Shown: positions 53,419 through 63,179 of the stretch, piece by piece | How positions within the stretch are numbered: position 1 is the stretch's first letter | Layout of the letters: the number at the start of each line of letters is the position of its first letter | DNA from: Pomphorhynchus laevis | Taxonomy: Eukaryota > Acanthocephala > Palaeacanthocephala > Echinorhynchida > Pomphorhynchidae | Length of the DNA: 64,000 nucleotides | Direction: 5' to 3' | NCBI GenBank assembly: GCA_012934845.2 | Contig: WNNJ02000583.1 | Location: 124,001-188,000 of the forward strand | Translations under genes and position numbers: made by a program | The notes under the pieces: generated by a model | Database searches by the model: none | The model's input: the letters and a program-made list of their open reading frames with translations, nothing else | Told to the model about the DNA's origin: nothing

Positions 53419-54524
53419 TCTCTTTCGACACAGCATACGGTTTCCGCCTCGGTCTCCTCAACACTAGATCTATTCTCAATAAATCCGATCTTATCATCAA
53501 CCTATTCACCAAGCAATCCATCGATCTCTTCTGCCTCACCGAATCCTGGCACTCAGATTCCGACGACCTTTCCATTCGCCGTCTGCTCTCTGCCGGTTGC
53601 TCCCTAGTCGAATCCGCCCGCCCCCTCAGCTCATGCCCTTCTAAATCCTCTAATCATGGCGGCATCGTCGCATTCGCGCGTCACCCAGCGTCTCTTCGCA
53701 AAATCAATCCCCCTTTCAGTCCTTGCTCCTTTGAATTGCTCACTTGTCATTATTCTAACCCAATCACTCTAGATCTCGCCATGGTATACCGTCCTGGTTC
53801 ATCAGCTCCTACATCTTTATTTTTTACCGAACTCGCTGACCTCCTTTCTCATTGTTCTTTGTCCTCAATCCCTTCACTCGTTCTAGGCGACTTCAATATC
53901 CGCCTAGACCGCCCCTCTTCCACAGATTCCATCCGCTTCATCAACATTCTATCCAACTACAATTACAAACTAATCTCCACTGCCCCCACACATATACTTG
54001 GCGGGGCACTCGACATCATCGCTGTCCCCGATCATTTTGCTGCCCACACCTCACTGTCCATCTCTGATCCTGGTCTATCCGATCACTTTCTTATCACCCT
54101 TGATCTCGCTCGCAACCACACCCCTCCTCACACACCTACAATCCTACGTCGCCCTTGGAGAAATCTTGACCTTTCCCTTCTCCGCTCTGCCTTACTCAAA
54201 TCGTCTCTATCATTACCCACAATAACATATTCATCTCCTCACGATCTCGCCTTTCTTTTCGACTCTGAACTCACATCCACTCTCGATATTCTCTTGCCCT
54301 TCAAGTCTCACCCACACCGTCGCTTGCACCGTGCCCATGGTTTGACATCCAATGCCTACTCTCAAAGCGTCGACTCCGCCATGCTTTTCGAGTCTATCAC
54401 CGCTCTCTCAGACGCGATTTCCGCTCGATCACTCCGTCTTTCCGTGATTCCTATCTTGCTCTTCGCCGGTCTCATCTCAACCTACTACGTACCAAATGCA
54501 ACTCCTTCTGGCAGCATAAAATAA
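53382..54524 (+). CDS. LINE copy 3 ORF2, AP endonuclease
   Basis: 380 residues. Endonuclease blocks: RLGLLNTRSILNKSD (residue about 19), DLFCLTESWHSDSD (about 49), GGIVAFAR, LDLAMVYRPGSS (about 130), PSLVLGDFNIRLDRPSS (about 165) and GLSDHFLITLDLA (about 230), covering the E, Y, D-N and SDH catalytic motifs. It nicks target DNA for target-primed reverse transcription. The last 30 residues are out of frame with the RT that follows. Confidence 0.85.
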   Translation: MALHLSYVSSPLVSFDTAYGFRLGLLNTRSILNKSDLIINLFTKQSIDLFCLTESWHSDSDDLSIRRLLSAGCSLVESARPLSSCPSKSSNHGGIVAFARHPASLRKINPPFSPCSFELLTCHYSNPITLDLAMVYRPGSSAPTSLFFTELADLLSHCSLSSIPSLVLGDFNIRLDRPSSTDSIRFINILSNYNYKLISTAPTHILGGALDIIAVPDHFAAHTSLSISDPGLSDHFLITLDLARNHTPPHTPTILRRPWRNLDLSLLRSALLKSSLSLPTITYSSPHDLAFLFDSELTSTLDILLPFKSHPHRRLHRAHGLTSNAYSQSVDSAMLFESITALSDAISARSLRLSVIPILLFAGLISTYYVPNATPSGSIK

Positions 54525-54760
54525 TCACTTCATTCAACTCTAAGACTCTCTGGCATACTTTTAACTCAATCCTGGCTCGTTCCTCTACGCCTTGCAACAT
54601 CAATGCTAATGATTATTCGTCATTTCTCCAGACTAAAGTATCCACGCTGCTCTCTCACACCCCGGTCTCCATCCTATTCCACTCTGTTCAGTCTACTCTC
54701 ATCCTTCCCGAACTCTTTCATCTTCTCCCTGTATCACCTACAGAAGTATCATCTGTCCTC

Positions 54761-55609
54761 ATGTCCTTGCCCAACAAAACCTCACCTGCCGATCCCCTGC
54801 CTACCCACATATTAAAATCTATATGCTCATCGATATCCCCATTTCTCACAACCTTGTTTAACTCGTCCATCCGCAGTCGTATCTTCCCTTCACACTGGAA
54901 ATCCGCAATCGTTCGTCCCCTCCTTAAGAAACAATCGCTCGACCCCTCCCTTCCTTCTAGCTATCGCCCCATTTCACTACTCCCTACTCTTTCTAAGCTC
55001 TTAGAACGCCTCATCTTAATACAAATCAACGCTTATCTCTCCTCATCCAATCTGTACCCTCCTTTCCAATCCGCTTTCCGCTCTAATCACTCGACAGAAA
55101 TCGCATGCATAAAAGTGTACAACGACTTACTCATTTCTCGAGACAAGGCTCTATATAGTGTTCTCATCTCCCTCGACCTCTCCTCCGCATTCGACATTGT
55201 CGACCACTCCGTCCTCCTTTCTCGCCTTCGTTATGATTACGGCTTTTCTTCCTCCTCCGTAGCTTGGTTCGCCTCATATCTATCCGACCGTTCCTTTCGC
55301 GTCTGTTCTAATTCATCATCCTCCCCTCCCATCCCTATTTTTTGCGGGGTTCCACAAGGTTCAGTCCTAGGTCCCCTGCTTTTCTCTCTTTTGCTTGGCG
55401 ATCTCTCTCCATTTATCAAACCTTACTCCTTTAACGTCATGCAATACGCCGATGACATTCTAATCTATGCTCATGCACCCGCACATCGCATACACGATAT
55501 CGGCCATTTCTGCCTCCAACTGTCTCTCTTCTATCTACAAGCGTCTCTCCAATCTCCATCTCGTTCTAAACGCCGAAAAGTCCAAAATAATGTGGATCCT
55601 TCCCCGTAA
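54761..55609 (+). CDS. LINE copy 3 ORF2, reverse transcriptase
   Basis: The frame is open from about 54440. Motifs: KTSPADPLPTHILK, HWKSAIVRPLLKK, YRPISLLPTLSKLLERLIL, QSAFRSNHSTEIA, LISLDLSSAFDIVDHSVLL (motif A), IPIFCGVPQGSVLGPLLFSL (motif B) and MQYADDILIYAHAP (motif C, catalytic YADD). The frame shifts at about 55505. Confidence 0.87.
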   Translation: MSLPNKTSPADPLPTHILKSICSSISPFLTTLFNSSIRSRIFPSHWKSAIVRPLLKKQSLDPSLPSSYRPISLLPTLSKLLERLILIQINAYLSSSNLYPPFQSAFRSNHSTEIACIKVYNDLLISRDKALYSVLISLDLSSAFDIVDHSVLLSRLRYDYGFSSSSVAWFASYLSDRSFRVCSNSSSSPPIPIFCGVPQGSVLGPLLFSLLLGDLSPFIKPYSFNVMQYADDILIYAHAPAHRIHDIGHFCLQLSLFYLQASLQSPSRSKRRKVQNNVDPSP

Positions 55610-56279
55610 ACCAAGCATATCTCCTCCCATTGTATCTTTTGCCTCATCGATCATCCCTGTAGTCCACAATCTCACTTTCTTAGGCTTCCATTTCGATGAT
55701 CACCTTTCCCTTAAACCCTTCGTCCGTGACAAGGTCCGCTCGTCTAACTTAATTCTTCGTGACATCCGCCGTATCCGCCCCCTTATCGACTTCCGTTCTT
55801 GTATGTCTCTTCTTTCATCGCTTCTTTTCCCTAAAATCGATTACTGCCTTAGCCTTTTCGCCAATTCTCCAAAATCCATCATCCTACCCCTACAACGAAT
55901 AATCAACACCGCCGTTCGAGTGCTCTTTCGCCTCCGTCGCTTCGACCACACATCCACATATTTTGCCCAACTCTCCTGGCCCACCATCCACATCCGCATC
56001 AAACTCCGCCTTCTTCTCATTACTTTTCGTCTCATCGCTGTCGGCTCCCCATCGTTCATCAACCTTCCTTTCTTAGACGATACTCGCCCCACCTCGCTAT
56101 CGCTTCGTTCCTGTCATACCCTCTTACTCCACGTTCCTAATTACTCCAACAACTACGGTCTCCGATCCTTCCTCGTCGCCGCTTCACTCGCCTGGAATCA
56201 ACTCCCTCTCGACGTCCGCCGCGCTCCCTCTTTTATCACATTCAAACACCTCCTCCGTTCACACCTTCTCGACGCCTGA
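55467..56279 (+). CDS. LINE copy 3 ORF2, C-terminal domain
   Basis: 270 residues. LHLVLNAEKSKIMWIL (motif D), HNLTFLGFHFDDHLSLKPFV, FPKIDYCLSLFANSPKSIIL, LPLQRIINTAVRVLFRLRRF, AASLAWNQLPLDVRRAPSFI, then a stop 10 bp before the 3' untranslated tail. Typical CR1/L2-group C-terminus with no nuclease-like KRPD motif. Confidence 0.82.
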   Translation: MLMHPHIAYTISAISASNCLSSIYKRLSNLHLVLNAEKSKIMWILPRKPSISPPIVSFASSIIPVVHNLTFLGFHFDDHLSLKPFVRDKVRSSNLILRDIRRIRPLIDFRSCMSLLSSLLFPKIDYCLSLFANSPKSIILPLQRIINTAVRVLFRLRRFDHTSTYFAQLSWPTIHIRIKLRLLLITFRLIAVGSPSFINLPFLDDTRPTSLSLRSCHTLLLHVPNYSNNYGLRSFLVAASLAWNQLPLDVRRAPSFITFKHLLRSHLLDA

Positions 56280-56299
56280 TTCACAGTTTTGTTTTTGTT

Positions 56300-56336
56300 G
56301 TGGTCATGTAAGCGTGCGCTGGCACGCATTTGCCAC
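56300..56336 (+). promoter_or_regulatory. Conserved 3' hairpin of the CR1-group LINE
   Basis: Inner stem GCGTGC (56312-56317)/GCACGC (56322-56327) with a 4-base loop, outer stem GTGG (56300-56303)/CCAC (56333-56336). Present in all five 3' ends in the window, including a diverged subfamily with a different loop. Likely the structure the element's RT recognises (inference). Confidence 0.6.
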
Positions 56337-59300
56337 GTTAAAAAAATAAATCTTTTTTTTTTTTTTAATAGTTCGGTGATCGACGCATACGTGTCGATCG
56401 TCGAAATTCCATTGACGGGATCTGCTGTAGATCTACTTGTTGCTCTTGACAATCGTGAACTTTATTCAGATCATAATTCTCATTAGGTATATGCGACGCT
56501 TAGCTTGTAGCACTGTTATTTGAATCCACCTCTATTTGTAAATTGTGGATATCCGGAGTAAACATTACAGGGGGTGAATCGTCCATCTGGCAATTTTGAG
56601 ATATGTTGGATTCTTCGAATACATTTTGATTACAGTTATTGGGAGCTAGATATTGAGTTGAAATGTGAGTCTCTTTTCCATTAGGGTATCGAACTAGAGC
56701 GTAGTTCTCGTTGGCATAAATAAGCTCTGCGCGATCTACAAGTGGATCATTTTTACTAATACGGTTGAAATTCTTTACAAAGATAGGTTCAGGATTGATT
56801 AACCACTCAGGTAAGCTGAATCCCTTAGCTGATCTGCGATTGAATTTGAATATACGTTCATGAGGCGTTTCATTAGTCGAAGTGCATAAAAGAGATCTGA
56901 TCGAATGAAGTGCCTTTGGAAGTGTTGTTTCCCACCGTTCGATTGGAATCTTATTATTATGATTATCATCAACCGTATCGCGTTCCATATCAATCCGTTA
57001 TAGCGCTCAATCTGGCCATTTGAGGTAGGATGGTAGGGAGTAAAATATGATAGCGTGATTCCCAATGTCAATAAATATTTACGAAACTCTACTGACGTGA
57101 AAGAAGTACCCCGATCGGTATGGATATTCTCAGGCGTGCCAAATATTGCGAACAACGACTCAAGACACTGAATTACCGATCAAGAACTGGTGTCAGCACA
57201 GGGAAGCCCAAAGGGAAATCGGCTATATTCATCTACTATAGATAAAATATATCTTTTCTTACTCGAGCTGGGCAGCGGGCCTTTAAAATCTAAGGACAAA
57301 CGCTCCCATGGTTTACTGGCTTTAATGAAGGGACTTCGAGGGGGTTTATAAAAGAGAGGTTTCAATTCGTTGCAGCTAGGACAACCTTTGATATCTTTTC
57401 TAACATCTTCAATAGAATACGGAAAATTTCGATGACATACATAGGGCCACATCCTTGTTACCCCAGGGTGACACAAATGATCATGCATCCTTTCGAGTTC
57501 TTTTAAATCACTCGTGACTATTCCTAAAGCAATTCGATTTTCTTTGCCGCATCGATATGACACGTCGAACTGATATTCGGACAATTCTATTCTCCAACGA
57601 TTGATTTTGTCATTTTTGATCTTACTGTAATGTTTATTTGAGAACAAAAATGCCACGGATTGTTGATCCGTCAGAACGGTGAAATGTCTACAGGATAAAT
57701 AGTGACGCCAGTATCTTATAGATTCTACTATGGCTAGTGCCTCTTTCTCAACAGCTGCATATTTCATTGCGTTCTTATCCAGAGTACGTGAGAAGAATGC
57801 GACTGGTTTAAAATTTTGAGACAAAGTAGCACCGATCGCAAAGGCAGATGCGTCTGTCTCGACCACGAATGGGACTGAGAAATCTACTTTATACAATGTA
57901 GTTGATGCAAGACTGTGTTTCGGACTTGCAAATGATTCTTTTGCATGAAGAGACAGCGGAAAAGATACATTTTGTGCTAAAGGTCGAACGACATTTGAAA
58001 AATTCTTTATCCATCGAGAATAGTGTACGAACATTCCTATAATACGTTTAAGTTCGACTAATGATTTTGGCTCAGGCATTTCCAAAAAGGGTTTGACACG
58101 ATCAGGGTCAGGTGAAATGCAACCGTTATCTATCTGGTAGCCAAGAAAACATACCTTAGAGACTCCGAAAATACATTTTGACGTATTTAAAGTAATATTA
58201 TATTTCTTAGCAACTTCTAAGAAGCGATTAAGATTCCTCTGGTGAAGTTCCTTTGTTTCATCGCCGATAATAACGTCATCAAAATAAGCGTACGTAGATT
58301 CAAGATCCTCATCCTCGATTAACTTAGCGATGATACGTTGGAAAGCCGCCACTGCATTTTTCAATCCGAACGGTAGGCGTTTAAATTGGTACAAACGACC
58401 ATTAGCTTCAAATGCAGTGTAATGCCTCTCATTCTCCTGAATGGGAAGCTGATGATAAGCATTCTTTATGTCTAATCGACTGAAACTTTTGAATGGAGAT
58501 AGCTTATCAATGAATTCGTCAATCCTGGGAAGAGGGAAGCCGTCAAGATGAGTGAATCGATTCACCGTCAAACTGTAATCTATTACCATTCGCACTTCGC
58601 GACCAGGATTTTTAACCAGGACAACTTGTGCACGCCACGGAGACGTGCTATTCTCGATGATACTGGAATCTAATAGACGTTTTACCTCGGCTGCGATAAA
58701 ACAGTTATCTTCTGGAGTTCTTCGACGAGATGAAATTGCAACAGGTTTTACCGCTTTGTCTAGGAATTGAAATAGAGACGGGGCTTTAACTTTCATTTCC
58801 CCAACACCTGCAACAACGACCAAAGGACGTTCTACTCCGTTGAATTCTATGGTTACCGTCGAGTGTTGACGAAGAAAGGGTACACCGAGGATCACATCTG
58901 TTACTAGGGTGGGGAGAATGAAGAATTTTACATTTCGATAGAAACGATTGTTTAAAACAACATCAGCGAATGTACAATGTCTTCACTCACAGGAAAATTC
59001 AGATGCAGCGAGAGAAACTTTTAAATTTGTGGATTTTCTCACAAGCTTGCACTTTGTAGCGACATCACTTCTGACAATATTAAATGAACTTCCAGAATCG
59101 ATCATCCCGCTTACTGAGATATTATTCAAACTTATAGTGGGCTGGATTAAGTTTGATGATGACGCGTTTGTTGTGCTTATTGAATATAAAGACGCAGACG
59201 TAACAGAATTTCTTGAACTGCACATGTTAGAAAAGTGTCCTTTCTTGCTGCACGTATGACAGGTAGCGTTGCGAGCAGGACAGTTACTCCGCACGTGGCG

Positions 59301-60009
59301 GTTTCGACCGCAAAAGTAGCATCGCTCTTGACTTTTGATTGCGGAACATTCTTGTTGTGTTTCCGAATCATCTCTGGGTAAATTTGTCAACTGCGGTGGA
59401 TTAGCATAGTTAATCATAGATTCCATATTTTCAGATTGAGTGATATCCCGTGAAGATAACCGGAATTCCGATGCTTCAGCCTGTGCCAACTCGATTAATC
59501 GAGCGATCCGATAAGCACTATCTTTGTTAAGATCGACGGTTTCAAGTAGACGTTCTCTGATCGATGTGGAAATAATTCCAGCCACAAAAGTATCCAACAA
59601 CAAAGAATCTTGATGTTCTCGTGAAGTTACATCTTTGAACTTGATTTGACGGGCAACGGATTCTGTCGTTTGAATGAATTGGTCGATTGTCTGGTTTTCG
59701 GCTTGCTTCAAATTATGCAGCTGATGTCTTGCATATACATCTCCCCTGTCCTTTATAAAACTTCTACTTAACGTATCGATCGCGATATCATAATCATCGA
59801 CTCCTTCGATGATATCATAAAGGATTGGAGAGATGTGCTTGATCAGAAGGTTAAGCTTTTGTTGGTTTGTGACATATTCAAGAACTCGTACAAACGCATT
59901 GAATCTTTGTAGTCAATGACGCCAAACCTTTGCCGAATCAATCCCATCGGTTAAAGCATCTAGGATCGCTGGTTTGAGTAGCTTGTCCATTCACAATGTT
60001 CGCATAAAT

Positions 60010-60080
60010 TGAACCGAGGCGAACAACAACAAAAGGCTTTATGCGAACATCTGAAAACATAACATATAAATATCAGTACA
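60010..60080 (-). repeat. LTR of Gypsy fossil 2 (5' by its orientation)
   Basis: 71 bp, one base different from its partner. Followed by the CGATG target duplication, after which copy B's RT resumes. Confidence 0.87.
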
Positions 60081-60126
60081 CGATGATTATCTGTTATCAA
60101 AGGAAGGTTTCACGCAAGGCGACCCT

Positions 60127-60555
60127 TTGTCAATGGTAGCATTTGCGGCAGCAACGATACCATTAATACATAGATTAGGCGCTTTGCATCCTCAAATAAA
60201 ACAGCGTTGGTATGCAGACGATGTATCATGTGTTGGTTCACCGGGGAATGTTTATGATTTTTTTAAATCGTTGCAATCTATAGGACCGGAATACGGATTT
60301 CATGTTAATGTCAACAAGTGTACAGCTCTGGTTAACGCCAACATTATCCTTGAATGTGATTCATTTGCCAGCTTAGGGGTTTATATCGTATCTAATGGTG
60401 TAGAACTTTTAGGAGCTCTCATAGGTCTTGGTTCGTTCGAAAAAGATTGGGTAATAACACAAGTAACTCGCTGGTTGAAATTGCTCGATAGGTTATGTGA
60501 AGTCCCTAGCGATTCACGGCAGTTAGCGTTCATTTTCAGCAGCAGTGCAAAATAA
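60127..60555 (+). CDS. Copy B RT palm (YADD)
   Basis: 142 residues. The frame also reads upstream to 60081. WYADDVSCVGSPGNVYDFFK is the catalytic region, followed by GPEYGFHVNVNKCTAL and ELLGALIGLGSFEKDW. It ends at a stop and continues in another frame at 60545. Confidence 0.75.
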   Translation: MSMVAFAAATIPLIHRLGALHPQIKQRWYADDVSCVGSPGNVYDFFKSLQSIGPEYGFHVNVNKCTALVNANIILECDSFASLGVYIVSNGVELLGALIGLGSFEKDWVITQVTRWLKLLDRLCEVPSDSRQLAFIFSSSAK

Positions 60556-61420
60556 GTGGACTCATGTACAAAGAACATGTAAGTGTGAATGTAAATGGTT
60601 TTCTTCACTCGAAGATTTCATACAGAATAAAATAATCTCCAAAATAACTAGTTTTAATTTACAGAAGTGTTGGCGCGATGTAGCAAGTCTGCCTTTCTCA
60701 ATGGGAGGTTTGGGGATATCAAATCCATATGAGAATACCAAATCTGAATGGGAATATTCTTCTTTGCTATGTAAGCCCTTATTTGAGTTAGGTCTCGGAG
60801 GCGACCTTGATACCATCCAGAAGCTGTCAATAGTTGAAATTAGAAAACTAAAGAATCTCCAAACTGCCGAAAAATTTTCGTCACTTTTAAATTCAGTGGA
60901 CGACTGCAAACAGGTAATTTTAAAGCATGCAGCTCGAAAGGGCGCGTCGACCTGGCTATCTGCTCGCCCTAGTGATGATCCTAAATTTTGCTTAAGCAAT
61001 CAAGAATTTTCCGATGGTCTCTCTGTCAGATATGGGTGGCAAATTTTAAATACTTCAGGCAAATGTGTATTTGGGGAAGTTCTTAGTGTTGTTCATTCAT
61101 TATCTTGCAAATGCGGAGGGAAATCAATAGTAAGGCACAATGTGATCAGAGACATTTTCGCCAAATTAACTTCAAAGGTGTGTTCATCAACTACAACTGA
61201 GCCACTGCTTTCTCTCGTTGATCCAACTATTCAATTCGATTCTTCTTCCACTACACTAGATCGCAATGCACGTCTTGACGTCTTGTGTTCGGGGTTGTTT
61301 GGCGTCCCGTCTGAGCGGTCCTACCTGGACATTTCTGTATTTAATACACATGCTCGTTCCTATGCCACAATGACTCCACGATCAGCGTTCAGTTATAACG
61401 AGAATCGAAAAAAAGGCTAA
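60545..61420 (+). CDS. Copy B C-terminal domain
   Basis: 291 residues. SLPFSMGGLGISNP (about 55), KGASTWLSARPSDDPKF (about 138), SVRYGWQIL, SLSCKCGGKSIVRHNVIRDI (knuckle, about 183-203), TTLDRNARLDVLCSGLFG (about 235) and ERSYLDISVFN. The last domain has the Asp spacing of a restriction-like nuclease (inference). The longest intact C-terminus of this family in the window. Confidence 0.72.
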   Translation: MQNKWTHVQRTCKCECKWFSSLEDFIQNKIISKITSFNLQKCWRDVASLPFSMGGLGISNPYENTKSEWEYSSLLCKPLFELGLGGDLDTIQKLSIVEIRKLKNLQTAEKFSSLLNSVDDCKQVILKHAARKGASTWLSARPSDDPKFCLSNQEFSDGLSVRYGWQILNTSGKCVFGEVLSVVHSLSCKCGGKSIVRHNVIRDIFAKLTSKVCSSTTTEPLLSLVDPTIQFDSSSTTLDRNARLDVLCSGLFGVPSERSYLDISVFNTHARSYATMTPRSAFSYNENRKKG

Positions 61421-61505
61421 GTACTCCGAACGGATATCCAAGATCGAAAGAGCAGCTTTTATACCAGTTATTTTGTCAATACAAGGTGGATTAGGGGATA
61501 ATAAT

Positions 61506-62215
61506 ACAATAATTTATTTAACGTGGCAAATGCGTGCAAAATGCACGCTTACATGACCACTAACAAACAAAAAAAAGAACACAAAAGGTCACAGGTAATT
61601 AGTTAATTGTTGAAAAAGAATTGGATTTGGCGTTTGAAGTACGGCATAGATGTTGATTGGCGGATATGAATAGGCAGTTGATTCCACAAGAGAGGAGCAG
61701 CCAAAACGAAGGAGCGGAAGCCAAAAGAGGTAGAGTAGATTGGGATATGTAAAAGAAGGGAATTACGGGAACGCAAAGCACAATACACAGTACGAGAATT
61801 GTCGAGAAAAGGAAGGTTGAGAAATGAAGGGGTATGAGAAGTTATAAGGCGAAAAGCAATGATAAGAAGACGAATTTGAACACGACAATAAATGGTAGGC
61901 CAATCAAGAGAAACAAGATAGTGGGATGTACGATCAAAACGACGAAGATGGAGGAGAACTCGAACGGCAGCGTTGATGATGCGTTGTAAAGGAAGAAGAG
62001 TAGATTTAGGTGAGTTGGAAAATAGACTAAGACAGTAATCAAGTCTTGAGAAAAGAAGAGGAGATATGAGAGTCATACAAGAAGGGAAATTGATCAATCT
62101 ACGAACTTGACGGAGATTGCGGAGTATCAAGTTAGATGAGCGTACTTTATCACTAACGAAAGGTTTAAGTGAAAGTCGGTTGTCGAAATGAAAGCCTAGG
62201 AAAACGAGTTTGAAC
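61506..62215 (-). mobile_element. CR1-group LINE, copy 4 (diverged subfamily, 3' end only)
   Basis: Minus ORF 62130-61603 (175 residues): MILRNLRQVRRLINFPSCMT, FSRLDYCLSLFSNSPKSTLL, APLLWNQLPIHIRQSTSM, about 50 percent like copy 3's C-terminus, with an uninterrupted frame to its natural stop. The 3' hairpin is conserved with a different loop (GCGTGC-ATTTT-GCACGC). 5' truncated at about 62215. Confidence 0.82.
61603..62130 (-). CDS. LINE copy 4 ORF2 C-terminal domain
   Basis: 175 residues, open. It shows that a second CR1-group subfamily was active here. Key blocks NLRQVRRLINFPSC, LDYCLSLFSNSPK, LPLQRIINAAVRVLLHLRRF and FGFRSFVLAAPLLWNQLP. No catalytic motif lies in this part. Confidence 0.78.
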   Translation of the reverse strand: MILRNLRQVRRLINFPSCMTLISPLLFSRLDYCLSLFSNSPKSTLLPLQRIINAAVRVLLHLRRFDRTSHYLVSLDWPTIYCRVQIRLLIIAFRLITSHTPSFLNLPFLDNSRTVYCALRSRNSLLLHIPIYSTSFGFRSFVLAAPLLWNQLPIHIRQSTSMPYFKRQIQFFFNN

Positions 62216-62282
62216 TTTCTTAACTACTAAATTAACTACTTACAATAAATAACATACAATTATTCCTGTCTAACAACTAATA

Positions 62283-63170
62283 TCTCTACCCTCCTTTCCA
62301 ATCCGCTTTCCGCTCTAATCACTCGACAGAAATCGCATGCATAAAAGTGTACAACGACTTACTCATTTCTCGAGACAAGGCTCTATATAGTGTTCTTATC
62401 TCCCTCGACCTCTCCTCCGCATTCGACATTGTCGGCCACTCCGTCCTCCTTTCTCGCCTTCGGTATGATTACTTCGTTATGATTACGGCTTTTCTTCCTC
62501 CTCCGTAGAATAGTTCGCCTCATATCTATCCGACCGTTCCTTTCGCGTCTGTTCTAATTCATCATCCTTCCCTTCCATCCCTATTTTTTGCGGTGTCCCA
62601 CAAGGTTCAGTCCTAGGTCCCCTGCTTTTCTCTCTTCTGCTCGGCGATCTATCTCCGTTTATCAAACCTTACTCCTTTAAGGTCATGCAATATGCCGATG
62701 ACATTCTAATCTATGCTCATGCACCCGCACAACGCATACACGACATCGGCATTTATGCCTCCAACTGTCTTTCTTCTATCTACAAACCAACTCTCCAAGC
62801 TCACTATCCACATCCGCATCGAACTCCGCCTTCTTCTCGTTACCTTTCGTCTCATCGCTGTTGGCTCCCCATCGTTCATCAACCTTCCTTTCTTAGACGA
62901 TACTCGCCCCAACTCGCTATCGCTTCGTTCCTGTCATACCCTCTTACTCCACGTTCCTAATTACTCCAACAACTACGGTCTCCGATCCTTCCTCGTCGCC
63001 GCCTCACTCGCCTGAAATCAACTCCCTCTCGACGTCCGCCGCGCCCCCTCCTTTATCACATTCAAACACCTCCTCCGTTCACACCTTCTCGACACATGAT
63101 TAACATTTATGTTTTGTTGTGGTCATGTAAGCGTGCACTGGTACGCATTTGCCACGTTAAAATAAATCCT
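62283..63170 (+). mobile_element. CR1-group LINE, copy 5 (5' truncated, internal deletion)
   Basis: Starts at YPPFQSAFRSNHSTEIA. RT motif A with G for D (DIVGHS), motif B (CGVPQGSVLGPLL) and YADDILIYAHAP, then a jump at about 62792 to the end of the C-terminal domain (SPSFINLPFLDDTRPNSL), and a 3' tail with hairpin (GCGTGC/GTACGC) at 63131-63146. Close to copy 3. Confidence 0.83.
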
Positions 63171-63179
63171 TTTTTACTA

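Larger units (their letters stand above)
52960..56375 (+). mobile_element. CR1-group LINE, copy 3 (most complete), inserted in Gypsy fossil 2
   Basis: ORF1 C-terminal part (52970-53418), ORF2 with AP endonuclease, RT and C-terminal domain (53382-56279), and a 3' tail with hairpin and T-rich end (56290-56370). Ends lie in the Gypsy fossil just inside its 3' LTR. Two frame changes in ORF2 (about 54440 and 55505). The 5' boundary is uncertain within 52950-52980. Motifs GVPQGSVLGPLL and YADDILIY plus the LILRDIRRIRPLIDF-type C-terminus place it in the CR1/L2 group (inference). Confidence 0.88.
52871..60080 (-). mobile_element. Ty3/Gypsy fossil 2 with both LTRs, inserted in copy B
   Basis: Minus-strand LTR-retrotransposon fossil. 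Parts from its 5' end: 71-bp LTR, gag-like region with zinc knuckles, protease, reverse transcriptase, RNase H, integrase and C-terminal tail, then (after a nested LINE) a purine tract and the second 71-bp LTR. The LTRs differ at one position and a 5-bp duplication CGATG (52866-52870, 60081-60085) flanks it inside copy B's RT. Related to fossil 1 but clearly a different family by sequence. Broken, about four interruptions besides the nested LINE. Recent by LTR identity; no envelope gene seen. Confidence 0.9.
60081..61505 (+). mobile_element. Cys-cluster/YADD RT element, copy B, 3' part
   Basis: Resumes at DDYLLSKEGFTQGDPLSM (motif B) directly after the Gypsy target duplication. Then QRWYADDVSCVG (motif C), GPEYGFHVNVNKC, LPFSMGGLGISNPYE, ARKGASTWLSARPSDD, the knuckle CKCGG...RHNVIRD, STTLDRNARLDVLCSGLFG and ERSYLDISVFN. 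Breaks at about 60550 and 61420. It is cut at about 61505 by the 3' end of an inverted LINE. Confidence 0.8.
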
